This document shows, piece by piece, positions 1 through 9,751 of a stretch of 64,000 nucleotides of DNA. The position numbers were made by a program, and so were the translations under genes. This DNA is from Caecibacter massiliensis. GTDB lineage: Bacteria; Bacillota; Negativicutes; Veillonellales; Megasphaeraceae. The notes below the pieces were generated by a model. That model was not told the origin of the DNA, made no database searches, and saw nothing but the letters and a program-made list of their open reading frames with translations. The first letter of the stretch is position 1. The number at the start of each line of letters is the position of its first letter. The DNA lies in the NCBI GenBank assembly GCA_900095875.1, contig LT608311.1:1364001-1428000 (forward strand). The letters run 5' to 3'.

Positions 1-1595
1 TCGAGGCTGGCGCTGAAAATGCCCTGTGCAATCGTTGTCATCAGCGTTGCCTGGGGAGCGGCGAGGGCCTGGGACGGGTCCATGCCGGAACGGGGAAGGG
101 CTCCCGTGAATCCATAAGCCTGATAGAGCAGATTCAGTACAGGCGCGATGGCGAAGGCACCGATGACAGAACCGAGAATCAGGGCTACCTGCTGTTTCCA
201 AGGCGTGGCGCCGACGATATAACCGGTTTTGAGGTCCTGCAAGTTATCGTTGGAAATAGCGGCGATACTGACGATGACGGCTGTGATAAAGATGGCCAGT
301 GCAGTAGCGAACTGAGTACCTTCTGGCGTGGCAAAGACGCCGAAGGATGAACCGATACCGAGGACAACCAGTGAAGAAACGATGATGCCCAGGATACCTA
401 TGCCAGAAATCGGGCTGGCTGATGTACCGATGAGACCTGCCATATAGCCGCAGGCTGCGGCAACAAAGAATCCCATGAGCATGGCGACCAGGATACCAAC
501 GACGATGTAAATAATGGTAACTGTCGTCGGGAGACCGGCGGCGCTGACGAACGAGTAGAATGTCACGAACAGTCCGGCCAGGATTACGAGGAATACAATG
601 CCGACCGATTTGGGCGACATGTCGATATCCGTATGATGAAGGATCTGTTTTTCTTCCGTGTCATTGGCCCGGATAGCGTTGATGGACATTTTGATACCGT
701 CAACGACCGGTTTGGCCAGACGAATCAGTGTCCAGATAGCAGCGATACCGATACAGCCGGCGCCGATGAAACGTACTTTCTGGGCCCAGATAGCCTAGGC
801 AAAGGCGGCAGCACTCTGACCTTCTGCCGGAGAGATGACCGATGTCAGGTAGGGTACGAAGATGACCCAGGCCAGCAGTGTCCCCGTCAAAATAGCGATG
901 CCACTGGCGATACCGATAAGGTAGCCGGCGCCGAGAAGCGCCATGGAAAAGCCCATGGGGAGCTGGGTGACCGCCTTGCCAATCTGTATCCAGTGACTGA
1001 ATTCAGAAGAAGCAATGTGCAGTCCGTTGGCACAGAAACTGAAGATACCGGCCATGCCAGTACCGAGAACGATATCTTTCATCCCTGTTTCTTTTTTGCT
1101 CGTATCTTCGCCGGCAGCTTCTTCGCGGCGGATTTCACTGCCTACTTTCAGGATTTCTGCTGCCGCCCGGCCTTCCGGATAGGGAAGGTCACTGTTGACG
1201 ACCATGGCGCGCCGCAGTGGTATAGTAAATAATACCCCTAATGAACCGCCGCATGCGCAGAGCAATAACGTTTGCCAGAATGGAAATCCCTGCCAGTATC
1301 CCAGCATGAGCAGACCAGGAAGAATAAAGATAATAGCTGATAAAGTGCCCGCGGCAGATGCCTGCGTCTGTACCATGTTATTTTCCAGAATATTGGAGTT
1401 TTTGAACATGCGCAGGATCGCCATGGAGATGACTGCCGCCGGAATAGATGACGAAAATGTCAGACCGACTTTGAGCCCCAGATAGACATTGGATGCCGTA
1501 AAGATAACGGTAATCAGCATGCCCAGGAACATGCCCCGGAATGTTAATTCCGGTAATGTGGGGGACGTGGCAGTCAGATTAAATTGACGTTTCAT
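1..1595 (-). pseudogene. OPT-family oligopeptide transporter, interrupted by in-frame TAG and cut by window edge
   Basis: The frame opens at the ATG at 1595 (GGGAGG ribosome site just upstream) and encodes 266 residues of a polytopic membrane protein starting MKRQFNLTATSPTLPELTF, typical of oligopeptide transporter (OPT/YSL-like) proteins. A TAG at 797-795 stops it. The same frame then continues without another stop to base 1 (264 further codons) and reads as the family's second half, including SNDNLQDLKTGYIVGATPWK and the GMDPSQALAAPQATLM stretch. This is one gene broken by a single nonsense codon, consistent with a CAG to TAG change, or by a sequencing error. The intact product would import oligopeptides across the inner membrane. 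Amber decoding as pyrrolysine is conceivable, but nothing here supports it. Divergent from pepD, a plausible functional partner in peptide use. Confidence 0.85.
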
Positions 1596-1770
1596 AATCA
1601 GACCTCCCGCATAAAAAATAAATAATTGGCCGTATAACAGCTAGCTTGTTTCACTATAGCATATTTTTTTTGAACTGTCATTCAAATCATAATGATTTAA
1701 AATATAACAAGAAACGGTTATATTATCTTTACTTATAGATAATTATGCAAGGAGAGAATAATAGCCGAGG

Positions 1771-1798
1771 TGTTTCTTTTGTATAAACGTGTTATAAT
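1771..1798 (+). promoter_or_regulatory. Probable pepD promoter
   Basis: A perfect TATAAT -10 box lies at 1793-1798, 41 bp before the pepD start. The -35 is poor (TGTTTC at 1771-1776, 16-bp spacing). The rest of 1596-1839 is AT-rich and shows no gene. Confidence 0.5.
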
Positions 1799-1839
1799 AC
1801 TCGCGTATGGATATTTCTAGACATAAGGAGGAATTTCCA

Positions 1840-3288
1840 ATGGAAAATGAAAAGATTATTGAAGGCGTTTTGCAGGAATTTGCAGGCCTTGCCCGGCATC
1901 CCCGCAAATCAGGTCATGAAAAAGAAGTCAGTGACTATATTGCTGCCCGGCTTCGTCAACTCGGTGCTTCCGTTGTTCAGGATGAAGTCAACAACATCAT
2001 TGCCGATGTACCGGCGACAAAAGGATATGAAGATGTGCCGCTGACGATTATACAAGGCCATATGGATATGGTCTGTGTGGCTAAACCAGGACGCGCGTAT
2101 GATCCGCTGAAAGATCCTATTACCATCAAACGGGATGGCAAGACGCTTTCTGCTGATGGGACGAGCCTGGGTGCTGATGACGGTATGGCTATTGCCATTT
2201 CTATGTTCCTCATTCAGCAGGATTTTGCCCATGGTCCGCTGCGCCTGATCTTTACAGTAGATGAAGAAGTAGGTATGACCGGTGCCACCCATCTGGATTC
2301 CCAATATGTTCAGGATGCCCATTATGTCATTAACTGTGACTCTGAATCTGTCGATGTTATCTGTGTGGCTTCTGCCGGCAGTGTTCATACCTATTTCAGC
2401 CGTCCTGTTTCCTGGCAGGAAGCAGAAGGGACAGCTGCTCTGAAGATAACGGCATCGGGCTTTATCGGAGGTCATTCGGGTGAAACAATCAATCAGGGAA
2501 AGAGCAATGCTATAAAAGCGCTGGCTCTCGTCCTGCAGCGTCTCCATCAGGCGGGTATTTCCTATACACTGGCTTCCTATGACGGCGGCGATGCGGCTAA
2601 TGCCATTCCGTCCCTTGCCCAGGCTGTCATTGTTCTTTCTGATGCAGATGCAGATAAGGCATGCCAGCTTACTGCCGAAGGAGAAGCGGCACATAAAGCC
2701 GTATATGGGGCTGTAGAAACGACGTTATCCCTGAAAGCAGAAAAAACAGATGTACCGGAAAAAACTATTTCTAAAGCAGACAGCCGTGCTGTCGTACAGA
2801 TCCTTAATCTGCTTCACTTCGGCGTCTTCGCTATGAATCAGCATTTGCCGAAACTGCCGGACCTGTCTTCTAATATTGGTACGATTCATATCGGTGCCGA
2901 TTCGGTGGACATCCAGTATTTCCCCCGTTCCTCTTCCGATGCCCGCCTGCAGGAAATGCTGTTGTCCCTGCCGGTATTTGCAGAAGTGACGGGATTTACT
3001 TTCAAAGCGTCTGCACCGGCTCCGGCCTGGTCAGAAAACACGCACAGTGTCCTGACTCCGGCCATGACTGCCGTTTATGAAAAAGAACTGGGCCGTACAC
3101 CCCGCATCGAAGCGATGCATGGCGGTCTGGAAACGGGGTATTTCTTTGCCATGAACCCGGATCTGGACATTGTTTCGGTCGGACCGACGACATTTGCTAT
3201 CCACAGTGCGGACGAATCAGTTGATCTGGAAACCGTTGCGGAAGTTACGCGTGTCATAGCCGGTACGCTGACGGCTCTTAAAAAATAA
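1840..3288 (+). CDS. pepD: Aminoacyl-histidine dipeptidase (Xaa-His dipeptidase, M20 family)
   Basis: 482 residues, the usual PepD length. It hydrolyses dipeptides such as Xaa-His in the cytoplasm using two metal ions. Visible metal-site motifs from the chosen start: GHMDM (about His74, Asp76), GADDGMA (about Asp113), VDEEVGMTGA (about Glu142-143), NCDSE (about Asp167), and a C-terminal HGGLETGYF. The ATG at 1840 was chosen because AAGGAGG (1825-1831) lies 8 bases before it. An in-frame ATG at 1807 would add 11 residues but has no ribosome site. Stands alone, divergent from the broken OPT peptide transporter, and ends in a terminator hairpin. Confidence 0.95.
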   Translation: MENEKIIEGVLQEFAGLARHPRKSGHEKEVSDYIAARLRQLGASVVQDEVNNIIADVPATKGYEDVPLTIIQGHMDMVCVAKPGRAYDPLKDPITIKRDGKTLSADGTSLGADDGMAIAISMFLIQQDFAHGPLRLIFTVDEEVGMTGATHLDSQYVQDAHYVINCDSESVDVICVASAGSVHTYFSRPVSWQEAEGTAALKITASGFIGGHSGETINQGKSNAIKALALVLQRLHQAGISYTLASYDGGDAANAIPSLAQAVIVLSDADADKACQLTAEGEAAHKAVYGAVETTLSLKAEKTDVPEKTISKADSRAVVQILNLLHFGVFAMNQHLPKLPDLSSNIGTIHIGADSVDIQYFPRSSSDARLQEMLLSLPVFAEVTGFTFKASAPAPAWSENTHSVLTPAMTAVYEKELGRTPRIEAMHGGLETGYFFAMNPDLDIVSVGPTTFAIHSADESVDLETVAEVTRVIAGTLTALKK

Positions 3289-3329
3289 TCTGGCATCAAT
3301 CTGGCATTTAATTATGTACCAGATGCAGG

Positions 3330-3371
3330 AACGCCTGTCAGTGCCTTTATTTGGGCATTGACAGGCGTTTT
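3330..3371 (+). terminator. Terminator of pepD
   Basis: Inverted repeat AACGCCTGTCA (3330-3340) / TGACAGGCGTT (3359-3369) with a short T tract, 42 bases after the pepD stop. Confidence 0.7.
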
Positions 3372-3528
3372 AGTCTGAAATGGGAGTCATGGTTGTTTAA
3401 AATGTGATCCCTATGGATTGCTTATACGTTTAACGGGACGTATACTATACATGTAAACACTTATTGCATAACACAATACAAGCGCTGTCCAGTCCGGTAA
3501 GGACCGGATATATATGTGTTTATGAACT

Positions 3529-3560
3529 GACGGGAGACAATCGGCCGATTGTCTCCCGTC
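3529..3560 (-). terminator. 32-base perfect palindrome after the xpt transcription unit
   Basis: A perfect inverted repeat with arms of 16 bases (GACGGGAGACAATCGG and its complement) begins 5 bases after the stop of the minus-strand gene at 3566. It forms a very stable hairpin but is followed by only a weak T tract on the minus strand. It may end transcription with Rho help, protect the 3' end, or bind a protein. Nothing else is evident in 3372-3528. Confidence 0.55.
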
Positions 3561-3565
3561 GGCTG

Positions 3566-4177
3566 TTAAAAGAGATATTTTGTATCGTAACTCAGGTCCA
3601 TATACTGGGCCAGCGTTTCATCGTCAAAACCATATTCTTCTGGTTTATTGAACCAGTGTGCGACGCGCAGCCGCAGTTTCTTTTCCGGTGGCAGGGGTTC
3701 CTTATATTCGATGCGCAGCTGACGGGCAGCTTCAGAGCGGTCTTCTACACGCACGAATAATCCCTGGTCAAAGGTGAGTTCATATACCTTTTTAAAGGCA
3801 TGGGGAATCTGGAATCCGAAAGGAACGAAATATTTCTGGATAAATCCATTGGCGATGAGAATAGAACCAGAGTAGGGAATGGCCAGCTCCAGGTCGTAGC
3901 GCAGATCACCGGCAGGGGAGTGGAACGGTACCGGTTCGATGCCATCTATAGACGGGGCAGGCCGGCCATTATTATTTGTGAATAATTTGTGCAGAGCCAG
4001 GTGTTTGTCTTCGGTGAAACCAAAAATGCAGGCATATCCCCGGAGACACGATTCATCGTAAATGACCGGATGCAGACCGTACTTTTCTATGTTAAAGAAT
4101 TCATCGACGTGTTCTACAGCGACGATACTGAATTTATATTCGGCAAAATCAAATCCGTCAAAAAATTGGGATCTCAT
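3566..4177 (-). CDS. Hypothetical protein, 203 aa
   Basis: Not recognised. It is a soluble protein with no signal peptide, membrane segment or cysteine cluster. It is rich in aromatic and charged residues (starts MRSQFFDGFDFAEYK, ends YMDLSYDTKYLF). It lies 84 bases downstream of xpt in the same direction with no terminator between, so it is probably cotranscribed. Base composition matches its neighbours, and a full-length open frame with a hairpin after the stop supports a real gene. Confidence 0.7.
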   Translation of the reverse strand: MRSQFFDGFDFAEYKFSIVAVEHVDEFFNIEKYGLHPVIYDESCLRGYACIFGFTEDKHLALHKLFTNNNGRPAPSIDGIEPVPFHSPAGDLRYDLELAIPYSGSILIANGFIQKYFVPFGFQIPHAFKKVYELTFDQGLFVRVEDRSEAARQLRIEYKEPLPPEKKLRLRVAHWFNKPEEYGFDDETLAQYMDLSYDTKYLF

Positions 4178-4261
4178 AAGGCAGCTCCTGTCTTTGGGGA
4201 ACGGGATTTTATGTATACATCTAATATGTATTATATAAGGGGCGACAAAGGAAATAAAGTA

Positions 4262-4837
4262 CTACTCCTTGAATACGGGCTTATTATCACGAAAAGCAGC
4301 AATGCGGGCTAATGATTCTACACGATAGCCGAGTGCTTCCAGCCGGCCGCGTCCGGGCTGGAATGATTTTTCAATGACAATGCCGATGCCTGCAGGGATA
4401 GCGCCGGCCTGTCTGACTAATTCGGTCAGGCCGACTGCTGCGGCGCCACTAGCCAGAAAGTCATCGATAATCAGTACGCGTTCGCCGGCATGCAGGTATG
4501 ATTTGCTGAGGCTGGCTGTATAGGTTTCTTCTTTTGTATACGAATAGATAGACGCTGTGTATACAGCATCCTGCATGAGAAGAGATTTTTTCTTGCGGGC
4601 AAAGACGACGGGAATATTTCCCATTGCGACGGCTGTCGCCAGTGCAATTGCGATACCGGATGATTCGATAGTCACGATCCGGTCAATCGGGCAGTCGGCG
4701 AACCGGCGGGCAAATTCCTGTCCCATTTTCATTACCAGTGATGGGTCAATCTGCTGATTGAGAAAATTATCCACCTTTAAAATACGGTTGTCGATAATCG
4801 TACCATCCTGCAAGATGCGTTTTTTCAATTCTTCCAT
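4262..4837 (-). CDS. xpt: Xanthine phosphoribosyltransferase
   Basis: 191 residues, standard for Xpt. Converts xanthine and PRPP to XMP in purine salvage, in the cytoplasm. The PRPP-binding loop reads VLIIDDFLASG (residues 121-131). The N terminus MEELKKRILQDG and the PVVFARKKKSLLM segment are characteristic. A good AGGAGG site precedes the ATG. Divergent from purL, so salvage and de novo purine genes share one intergenic region. I looked for a purine riboswitch there and did not find one. Confidence 0.95.
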   Translation of the reverse strand: MEELKKRILQDGTIIDNRILKVDNFLNQQIDPSLVMKMGQEFARRFADCPIDRIVTIESSGIAIALATAVAMGNIPVVFARKKKSLLMQDAVYTASIYSYTKEETYTASLSKSYLHAGERVLIIDDFLASGAAAVGLTELVRQAGAIPAGIGIVIEKSFQPGRGRLEALGYRVESLARIAAFRDNKPVFKE

Positions 4838-4866
4838 GAGGGGGCCTCCTAATAGTTATTATAACC

Positions 4867-4895
4867 AGTCTAATACGATTTGTGAGGGAAGTCAA
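4867..4895 (-). promoter_or_regulatory. Promoter of xpt
   Basis: On the minus strand: -35 TTGACT (4895-4890), 17-bp spacer, -10 TAGACT (4872-4867), about 30 bp before the xpt start. Confidence 0.6.
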
Positions 4896-4962
4896 CGCCT
4901 GATTTCAGAGGGTCAGGCCCGTCAGAATCACGGATTTGACGCTGTTTTACTGCAATTTTCCG

Positions 4963-4991
4963 TTTACTTATGAAAGCAAAACGGGTATACT
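4963..4991 (+). promoter_or_regulatory. Promoter of purL
   Basis: -35 TTTACT (4963-4968), 17-bp spacer, -10 TATACT (4986-4991), 47 bp before the purL ATG. No obvious PurR box. Confidence 0.55.
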
Positions 4992-5038
4992 AAAGTTGTG
5001 TCACTAATGCTTATATGTCTTTTAAGGAGGTTCATTGA

Positions 5039-8000
5039 ATGCAATCCATTCGACGTTTATATGTTACCAAAAAAGGTCCTTTTGCCCAGGATGCACAGAG
5101 GATGCTCAATGATTTGAAGAAAAACTTGCTTATTTCGGGTCTGACCGATGTCAAGATTTTCAATCGTTATGACGTAGGTGGTTTGGATGATGCAGCCTTT
5201 GAAGCAGCCAAGAATATGATTTTTTCGGAACCGCCTGTCGATGCCGTATACGATGAATTGCCGGCCGGTAAAGACGATACGGTACTGGCAATCGAATATC
5301 TGCCGGGGCAGTATGACCAGCGTGCCGATTCGGCGATGCAATGCCTGCAGATGCTCACTATGAACAGTGACAGCGCTGTCCGGACAGCACAGATTATTGT
5401 CTTATCAGGAACACTTTCCGCTGATGATATTGCCGCTATTAAGCATTATTGTATCAATCCGGTAGAAGCCAGGGAAGCATCGCTGGATCCGGTAACGGAC
5501 CTTTCCATGGCATGGGAAAAACCGGCTGACGTTCCGACTATCGATGGCTTCGATACGATGGATGATGCAGCACTCCGGGAATTATCTGCCCATATGGGTC
5601 TGGCTATGAGCTTTGATGATCTGAAATTTGTGCAGACTTATTTCCGCGATGAAGAAAAACGTAACCCGACGATTACAGAAATCCGGGTTATCGATACGTA
5701 TTGGTCTGACCATTGCCGCCATACGACGTTTATGACGGAATTGACCGACATTTCCTTTGAAGACGGCACATATACAGCTCCTATCCAGAGAGCCTACGAA
5801 GCATATAAAACGACGCGTGATGCATTAAAACGCAATAAACCACAGACGCTGATGGATATGGCAACCATTGCCGTAAAGGAATTAAAAGCAGCTGGCAAAT
5901 TACAGAATCTGGATGCCTCTGAAGAAATCAATGCCTGCACCATCATCATTCCTGTCGATGTGGATGGCAAAGAAGAAGAATGGCTTCTCCTCTTTAAAAA
6001 TGAAACACATAACCACCCGACGGAAATCGAACCGTTCGGCGGTGCTGCTACCTGCCTGGGCGGCTGTATCCGCGATCCTCTGAGCGGCCGGTCTTATGTA
6101 TATCAGGCTATGCGTGTTACCGGTGCAGGTGATCCACGGCAATCCATTAAAGATACACTGCCAGGGAAACTTCCGCAGCGTACGCTGACGACAGGCGCTG
6201 CTAAAGGATATAGCTCCTATGGCAACCAGATTGGCCTGGCGACAGGGGAAGTAAAAGAATATTATCACCAGGGATTTATTGCAAAACGCATGGAAATCGG
6301 TGCTGTTCTGGGGGCGGCTCCGCGGGCCAACGTTATCCGGGAAGAACCGGTTCCCGGAGACATAATCATCCTGCTGGGCGGCAAGACCGGCCGTGATGGC
6401 ATGGGCGGCGCAACTGGTTCTTCCAAAAAGCATACAGTAGAATCCTTGGAAACGTGTGGCGCCGAAGTCCAGAAAGGGAACGCCCTGACGGAACGGAAAA
6501 TCCAGCGCCTGTTCCGCCGCCATGAAGTGACAGTCCTCATCAAACGGTGCAATGATTTTGGCGCCGGCGGTGTATCCGTCGCCATTGGCGAACTGACCGA
6601 TGGCCTGGATATTAATCTCGATAAAGTCCCGAAGAAGTATGAAGGTCTGGATGGAACGGAACTGGCTATTTCTGAATCGCAGGAACGGATGGCCGTCGTA
6701 GTGGCTCCGGAACATGTAGAAGAATTCATGAAATACGCGGCGGAAGAAAATCTGGAAGCGACGATTGTTGCCGTCGCTACCGATACGAAACGACTGGTCA
6801 TGCACTGGCGCGACCAGAATGTCGTCAATATCACCCGGGCATTCCTCGATACTAATGGCGTAACGCAGAAGCGGAATGCCATTGTCACTGCTCCGGAAGA
6901 AAAAGATTTCTTTACGGCAGCTCCTGTAAGTGATGTCAAAGATGCATTCCTCAAGACGATGGCAACGCTGAATGTCGCGTCAGAACAGGGACTGGCAGAA
7001 CGCTTTGACAGCACTATCGGATCGCGGACGGTACTCATGCCCTTTGGCGGAAAGTATCAGAAGACGCCCGTAGAAGGCATGGTCGCCAAGATCCCTGTCC
7101 CGGGAAGTAAAACGACGACTGCCAGCATTTTCACGCACGGCTATGATCCGGACCTGGCCGTATGGAGTCCGTTCCACGGCGCATTGTATGCCGTACTCCA
7201 ATCGGTAGCGAAATTGGTTGCTCTCGGCGGTGACCGTCGTCAGGCTTATTTGACGATGCAGGAATTTTTCCAGAGCCTCGGCACCAATGAAAAAGCCTGG
7301 GGCCAGCCGGTCAGCGCGCTCCTCGGGGCATATGTGGCACAGAAAGAGCTGCAGATTGCTGCCATCGGCGGCAAAGACAGCATGAGTGGCACCTTTGAAA
7401 ATCTGACGGTTCCTCCTACGCTCGTATCCTTTGCTATCGTACCGGAAAAGACCAATCATATTATTTCTCCGGAATTCAAACAGGCTGGCGATATGGTTCT
7501 GCTCTTTGATCTGCCAAGGGATGCCGAAGATATGCCTGATTTTGATGTGTTCCGCCGTCATTGTGATTTCCTCCATCAGGCTGTTCTCGATGGCAAGGTC
7601 CGGGCTATGCATGCCGTAGGCCAGGGCGGGGCTGCTGCGGCGCTGGTACAAATGGCGTTTGGCAATCGCATTGGCTTTACCGTTGATGACCAGTTCCCCG
7701 TACAGGAACTCTTCAATCTCCGGTATGGAGCTATTCTTGTTGAAACTGATGAAGCTACTGCACGCATTTGGGAAAAAGAAGATCACGTGTGCCGCGTTGG
7801 CGTAACGAAAGAAGCTGCAGACATTACGGCAGCAGGTACCGCCATAGCCCTGACAGATTTGCAGAAGGCATGGGAAGAACCGCTCAGCAAAGTATTCCCG
7901 ATTAAGAGTGAAAGTTCTTCTGATGATCCTACACTGCCTCTCTTCACGACCTATGGTCCCAAACGCAGTGAATCTTTTGGCAAACCGCATGTGTTCATCC

Positions 8001-8782
8001 CGGTCTGCCCTGGAACGAACTGTGAATACGATTCTGCCGCTGCCTTTGAACGGGCTGGCGCGACGGCAGAAATCATGGTACTGCGTAATGAAACGCCACA
8101 GGATCTGGCGGAATCGATCGACGAAATGGCAAGACGCATTGCCCATGCGCAGATTATCATGTTCCCCGGTGGCTTCAGTGCTGGCGATGAACCAGAAGGT
8201 TCTGGCAAGTTTATTGCTACTTTATTCCGCAGTCCGGCGTTGAAAGAATCACTGAACGATTTGCTCTATAAACGGGATGGCCTGGCATTGGGTGTCTGCA
8301 ACGGATTCCAGGCGCTGATTAAACTGGGGCTCCTGCCTTATGGCCGGATCCAGCCTCTGCGTCCGGACAGCCCGACGCTGACATACAATACAATTGGCCG
8401 CCATCTGTCGCGGATGGTCAATACGAAGGTCGTTTCTGTCATGAGTCCCTGGTTCAGCAACATGAAAGCCGGCGATGTCCATACTATCGCTATTTCCCAC
8501 GGGGAAGGCCGTTTTGTAGCGACACCCCGGCAGATCAGGGAACTGGCTGCGAAAGGACAGATTGCGACACAGTATGTAGATCTTAGTGGCAATGCATCCA
8601 ATGACAGCGAATATAATCCTAACCAGTCCATTATGGCTGTCGAAGGGATTACCAGTCCCGATGGCCGCGTGCTCGGTAAGATGGCTCATACTGAACGGTT
8701 CAGCGGTCCCGATATTTTTGAAAATATTTCTGGCAATAAGCTGCAGCCTCTCTTTGCAGCCGGTGTTGCATATTTTGAATAA
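5039..8782 (+). CDS. purL: Phosphoribosylformylglycinamidine synthase, single-chain (synthetase plus glutaminase)
   Basis: 1247 residues. Converts FGAR, glutamine and ATP to FGAM in de novo purine synthesis. The synthetase half carries the NETHNHPTEIEPFGGAATC stretch and the glycine-rich GGKTGRDGMGGA. The C-terminal class I glutamine amidotransferase starts near residue 985 (HVFIPVCPGTNCEYD), with FPGGFSAGDEPEGSGK, nucleophile Cys in GVCNGFQAL (about residue 1086) and a late HGEGRF histidine. Domain order and length match the clostridial/negativicute single-chain form rather than the split PurS/PurQ/PurL set. AAGGAGG precedes the ATG. Monocistronic, with its own terminator. Confidence 0.95.
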   Translation: MQSIRRLYVTKKGPFAQDAQRMLNDLKKNLLISGLTDVKIFNRYDVGGLDDAAFEAAKNMIFSEPPVDAVYDELPAGKDDTVLAIEYLPGQYDQRADSAMQCLQMLTMNSDSAVRTAQIIVLSGTLSADDIAAIKHYCINPVEAREASLDPVTDLSMAWEKPADVPTIDGFDTMDDAALRELSAHMGLAMSFDDLKFVQTYFRDEEKRNPTITEIRVIDTYWSDHCRHTTFMTELTDISFEDGTYTAPIQRAYEAYKTTRDALKRNKPQTLMDMATIAVKELKAAGKLQNLDASEEINACTIIIPVDVDGKEEEWLLLFKNETHNHPTEIEPFGGAATCLGGCIRDPLSGRSYVYQAMRVTGAGDPRQSIKDTLPGKLPQRTLTTGAAKGYSSYGNQIGLATGEVKEYYHQGFIAKRMEIGAVLGAAPRANVIREEPVPGDIIILLGGKTGRDGMGGATGSSKKHTVESLETCGAEVQKGNALTERKIQRLFRRHEVTVLIKRCNDFGAGGVSVAIGELTDGLDINLDKVPKKYEGLDGTELAISESQERMAVVVAPEHVEEFMKYAAEENLEATIVAVATDTKRLVMHWRDQNVVNITRAFLDTNGVTQKRNAIVTAPEEKDFFTAAPVSDVKDAFLKTMATLNVASEQGLAERFDSTIGSRTVLMPFGGKYQKTPVEGMVAKIPVPGSKTTTASIFTHGYDPDLAVWSPFHGALYAVLQSVAKLVALGGDRRQAYLTMQEFFQSLGTNEKAWGQPVSALLGAYVAQKELQIAAIGGKDSMSGTFENLTVPPTLVSFAIVPEKTNHIISPEFKQAGDMVLLFDLPRDAEDMPDFDVFRRHCDFLHQAVLDGKVRAMHAVGQGGAAAALVQMAFGNRIGFTVDDQFPVQELFNLRYGAILVETDEATARIWEKEDHVCRVGVTKEAADITAAGTAIALTDLQKAWEEPLSKVFPIKSESSSDDPTLPLFTTYGPKRSESFGKPHVFIPVCPGTNCEYDSAAAFERAGATAEIMVLRNETPQDLAESIDEMARRIAHAQIIMFPGGFSAGDEPEGSGKFIATLFRSPALKESLNDLLYKRDGLALGVCNGFQALIKLGLLPYGRIQPLRPDSPTLTYNTIGRHLSRMVNTKVVSVMSPWFSNMKAGDVHTIAISHGEGRFVATPRQIRELAAKGQIATQYVDLSGNASNDSEYNPNQSIMAVEGITSPDGRVLGKMAHTERFSGPDIFENISGNKLQPLFAAGVAYFE

Positions 8783-8787
8783 TTGAA

Positions 8788-8836
8788 GAAAAAGGATGTC
8801 CCGTGAAAAGATCTTCTTTTGTGGGACATCCTTTTT
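8788..8836 (+). terminator. Terminator of purL
   Basis: Stem AAAAGGATGTCCC / GGGACATCCTTTT with a T run, directly after the purL stop. Confidence 0.85.
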
Positions 8837-8838
8837 AC

Positions 8839-8867
8839 TTGCTATGGCGGAGAATCTGTGATACAAT
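8839..8867 (+). promoter_or_regulatory. Promoter of rpsF-ssb-rpsR
   Basis: -35 TTGCTA (8839-8844), 17-bp spacer, -10 TACAAT (8862-8867). About 75 bases of leader follow before the rpsF GTG. Confidence 0.7.
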
Positions 8868-8943
8868 AATAAAGCTTGATTACTACAAGCTACCCTTGCC
8901 CTTTTGAAATGAAGGGCCATAGTCCAGAAGAGGAGGTGATTTC

Positions 8944-9228
8944 GTGAATAAGTACGAAGTCATGTTTATCGCAAAGCCGCTGGAAGACGCTGAAGTAGAT
9001 CCGATTGCTGAATTTGTTTCCAATCTGATCAAGAAGAATGGCGGCAATGTCGAAAAGGTTGATCGTTGGGGCAAACGCCACCTGGCATACCCTGTCAAAA
9101 AGCAGGCTGACGGTAACTACGTACTGATTAACTTTGAAGCTGATCCTGAAGTTATCAAAGAAATCGACCGTGTTATGAAGATCCAGGACGACATCCTGAA
9201 GCACTTGATCGTCAAGATTGACGAATAA
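8944..9228 (+). CDS. rpsF: 30S ribosomal protein S6
   Basis: 94 residues, starting MNKYEVMFIAKP and containing WGKRHLAYPVKKQADGNYV, both diagnostic of S6. Starts at GTG behind a strong GAGGAGGTGAT site. S6 pairs with S18 on the platform of the small subunit; the S18 gene is the third in this operon. Confidence 0.97.
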   Translation: MNKYEVMFIAKPLEDAEVDPIAEFVSNLIKKNGGNVEKVDRWGKRHLAYPVKKQADGNYVLINFEADPEVIKEIDRVMKIQDDILKHLIVKIDE

Positions 9229-9244
9229 CCGGAGGCGCAAAGGT

Positions 9245-9706
9245 ATGAATTCAGTACAGTTGTTAGGCAATTTGGCTCGTGACCCCGAAATCCGTTTTAC
9301 GAAGACTGGCAAGGCTGTTGCTATGTTTACCGTAGCCTGCACGACCACGTATATTCCATACGGAGCTACGGAACCACGGGAATTCACTGATTTTGTTCCT
9401 TGTGTTGCTTGGGGTAATTTGGCAGAAACCTGTGGTAACAACCTGGCTAAAGGCAGTCGTGTCTTTGTGGAAGGCCGTTTTAACACGCGTTCGTATGAAA
9501 CGCAGGACGGCCAGAAACGGTACAGGACGGAAGTCGTAGCTAATTTTGTGGCACAGACGATGGGAACGGAACGCCAGAATGGTACGGCGTCCTCTTCATA
9601 TACCGGTGCTGCGCAGCCGAGCGCGCCGCAGCCTAAACCGGCTGCTCCGGGGACCGGCTTTGACAGCATGGGCTCCAGCACATCGGATGAAGAAATCCCA
9701 TTCTAA
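9245..9706 (+). CDS. ssb: Single-stranded DNA-binding protein
   Basis: 153 residues: an N-terminal OB fold (MNSVQLLGNLARDPEIRF), a Pro/Ala/Ser-rich linker, and the acidic partner-binding tip DEEIPF. Binds ssDNA in replication and repair and recruits partners through the tip. The ATG at 9245 is preferred over an upstream in-frame start at 9218 because GGAGG (9231-9235) is correctly spaced for it. Lies 16 bases after rpsF in the conserved rpsF-ssb-rpsR order. Confidence 0.96.
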   Translation: MNSVQLLGNLARDPEIRFTKTGKAVAMFTVACTTTYIPYGATEPREFTDFVPCVAWGNLAETCGNNLAKGSRVFVEGRFNTRSYETQDGQKRYRTEVVANFVAQTMGTERQNGTASSSYTGAAQPSAPQPKPAAPGTGFDSMGSSTSDEEIPF

Positions 9707-9751
9707 TAGTCAAACACATCCCTTAATTATGTTTTAAAGGGAGGATATATA

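Noticed and set aside
795-797. Pyrrolysine decoding of the amber codon
   Set aside because: No PYLIS-like hairpin was looked up successfully, no pyl genes are in the window, and OPT transporters are not known pyrrolysine proteins.
633-1232. Plus-strand open frame of 199 codons
   Set aside because: Shadow of the OPT transporter on the other strand; no ribosome site and no recognisable protein pattern.
4838-5038. Purine riboswitch in the xpt-purL intergenic region
   Set aside because: Xpt genes often have one, but the conserved purine-aptamer core was not found on either strand; two ordinary promoters fill the gap.
6980-8146. Minus-strand open frame of 388 codons inside purL
   Set aside because: Antisense shadow of a strongly conserved gene; low-complexity composition and no start context.
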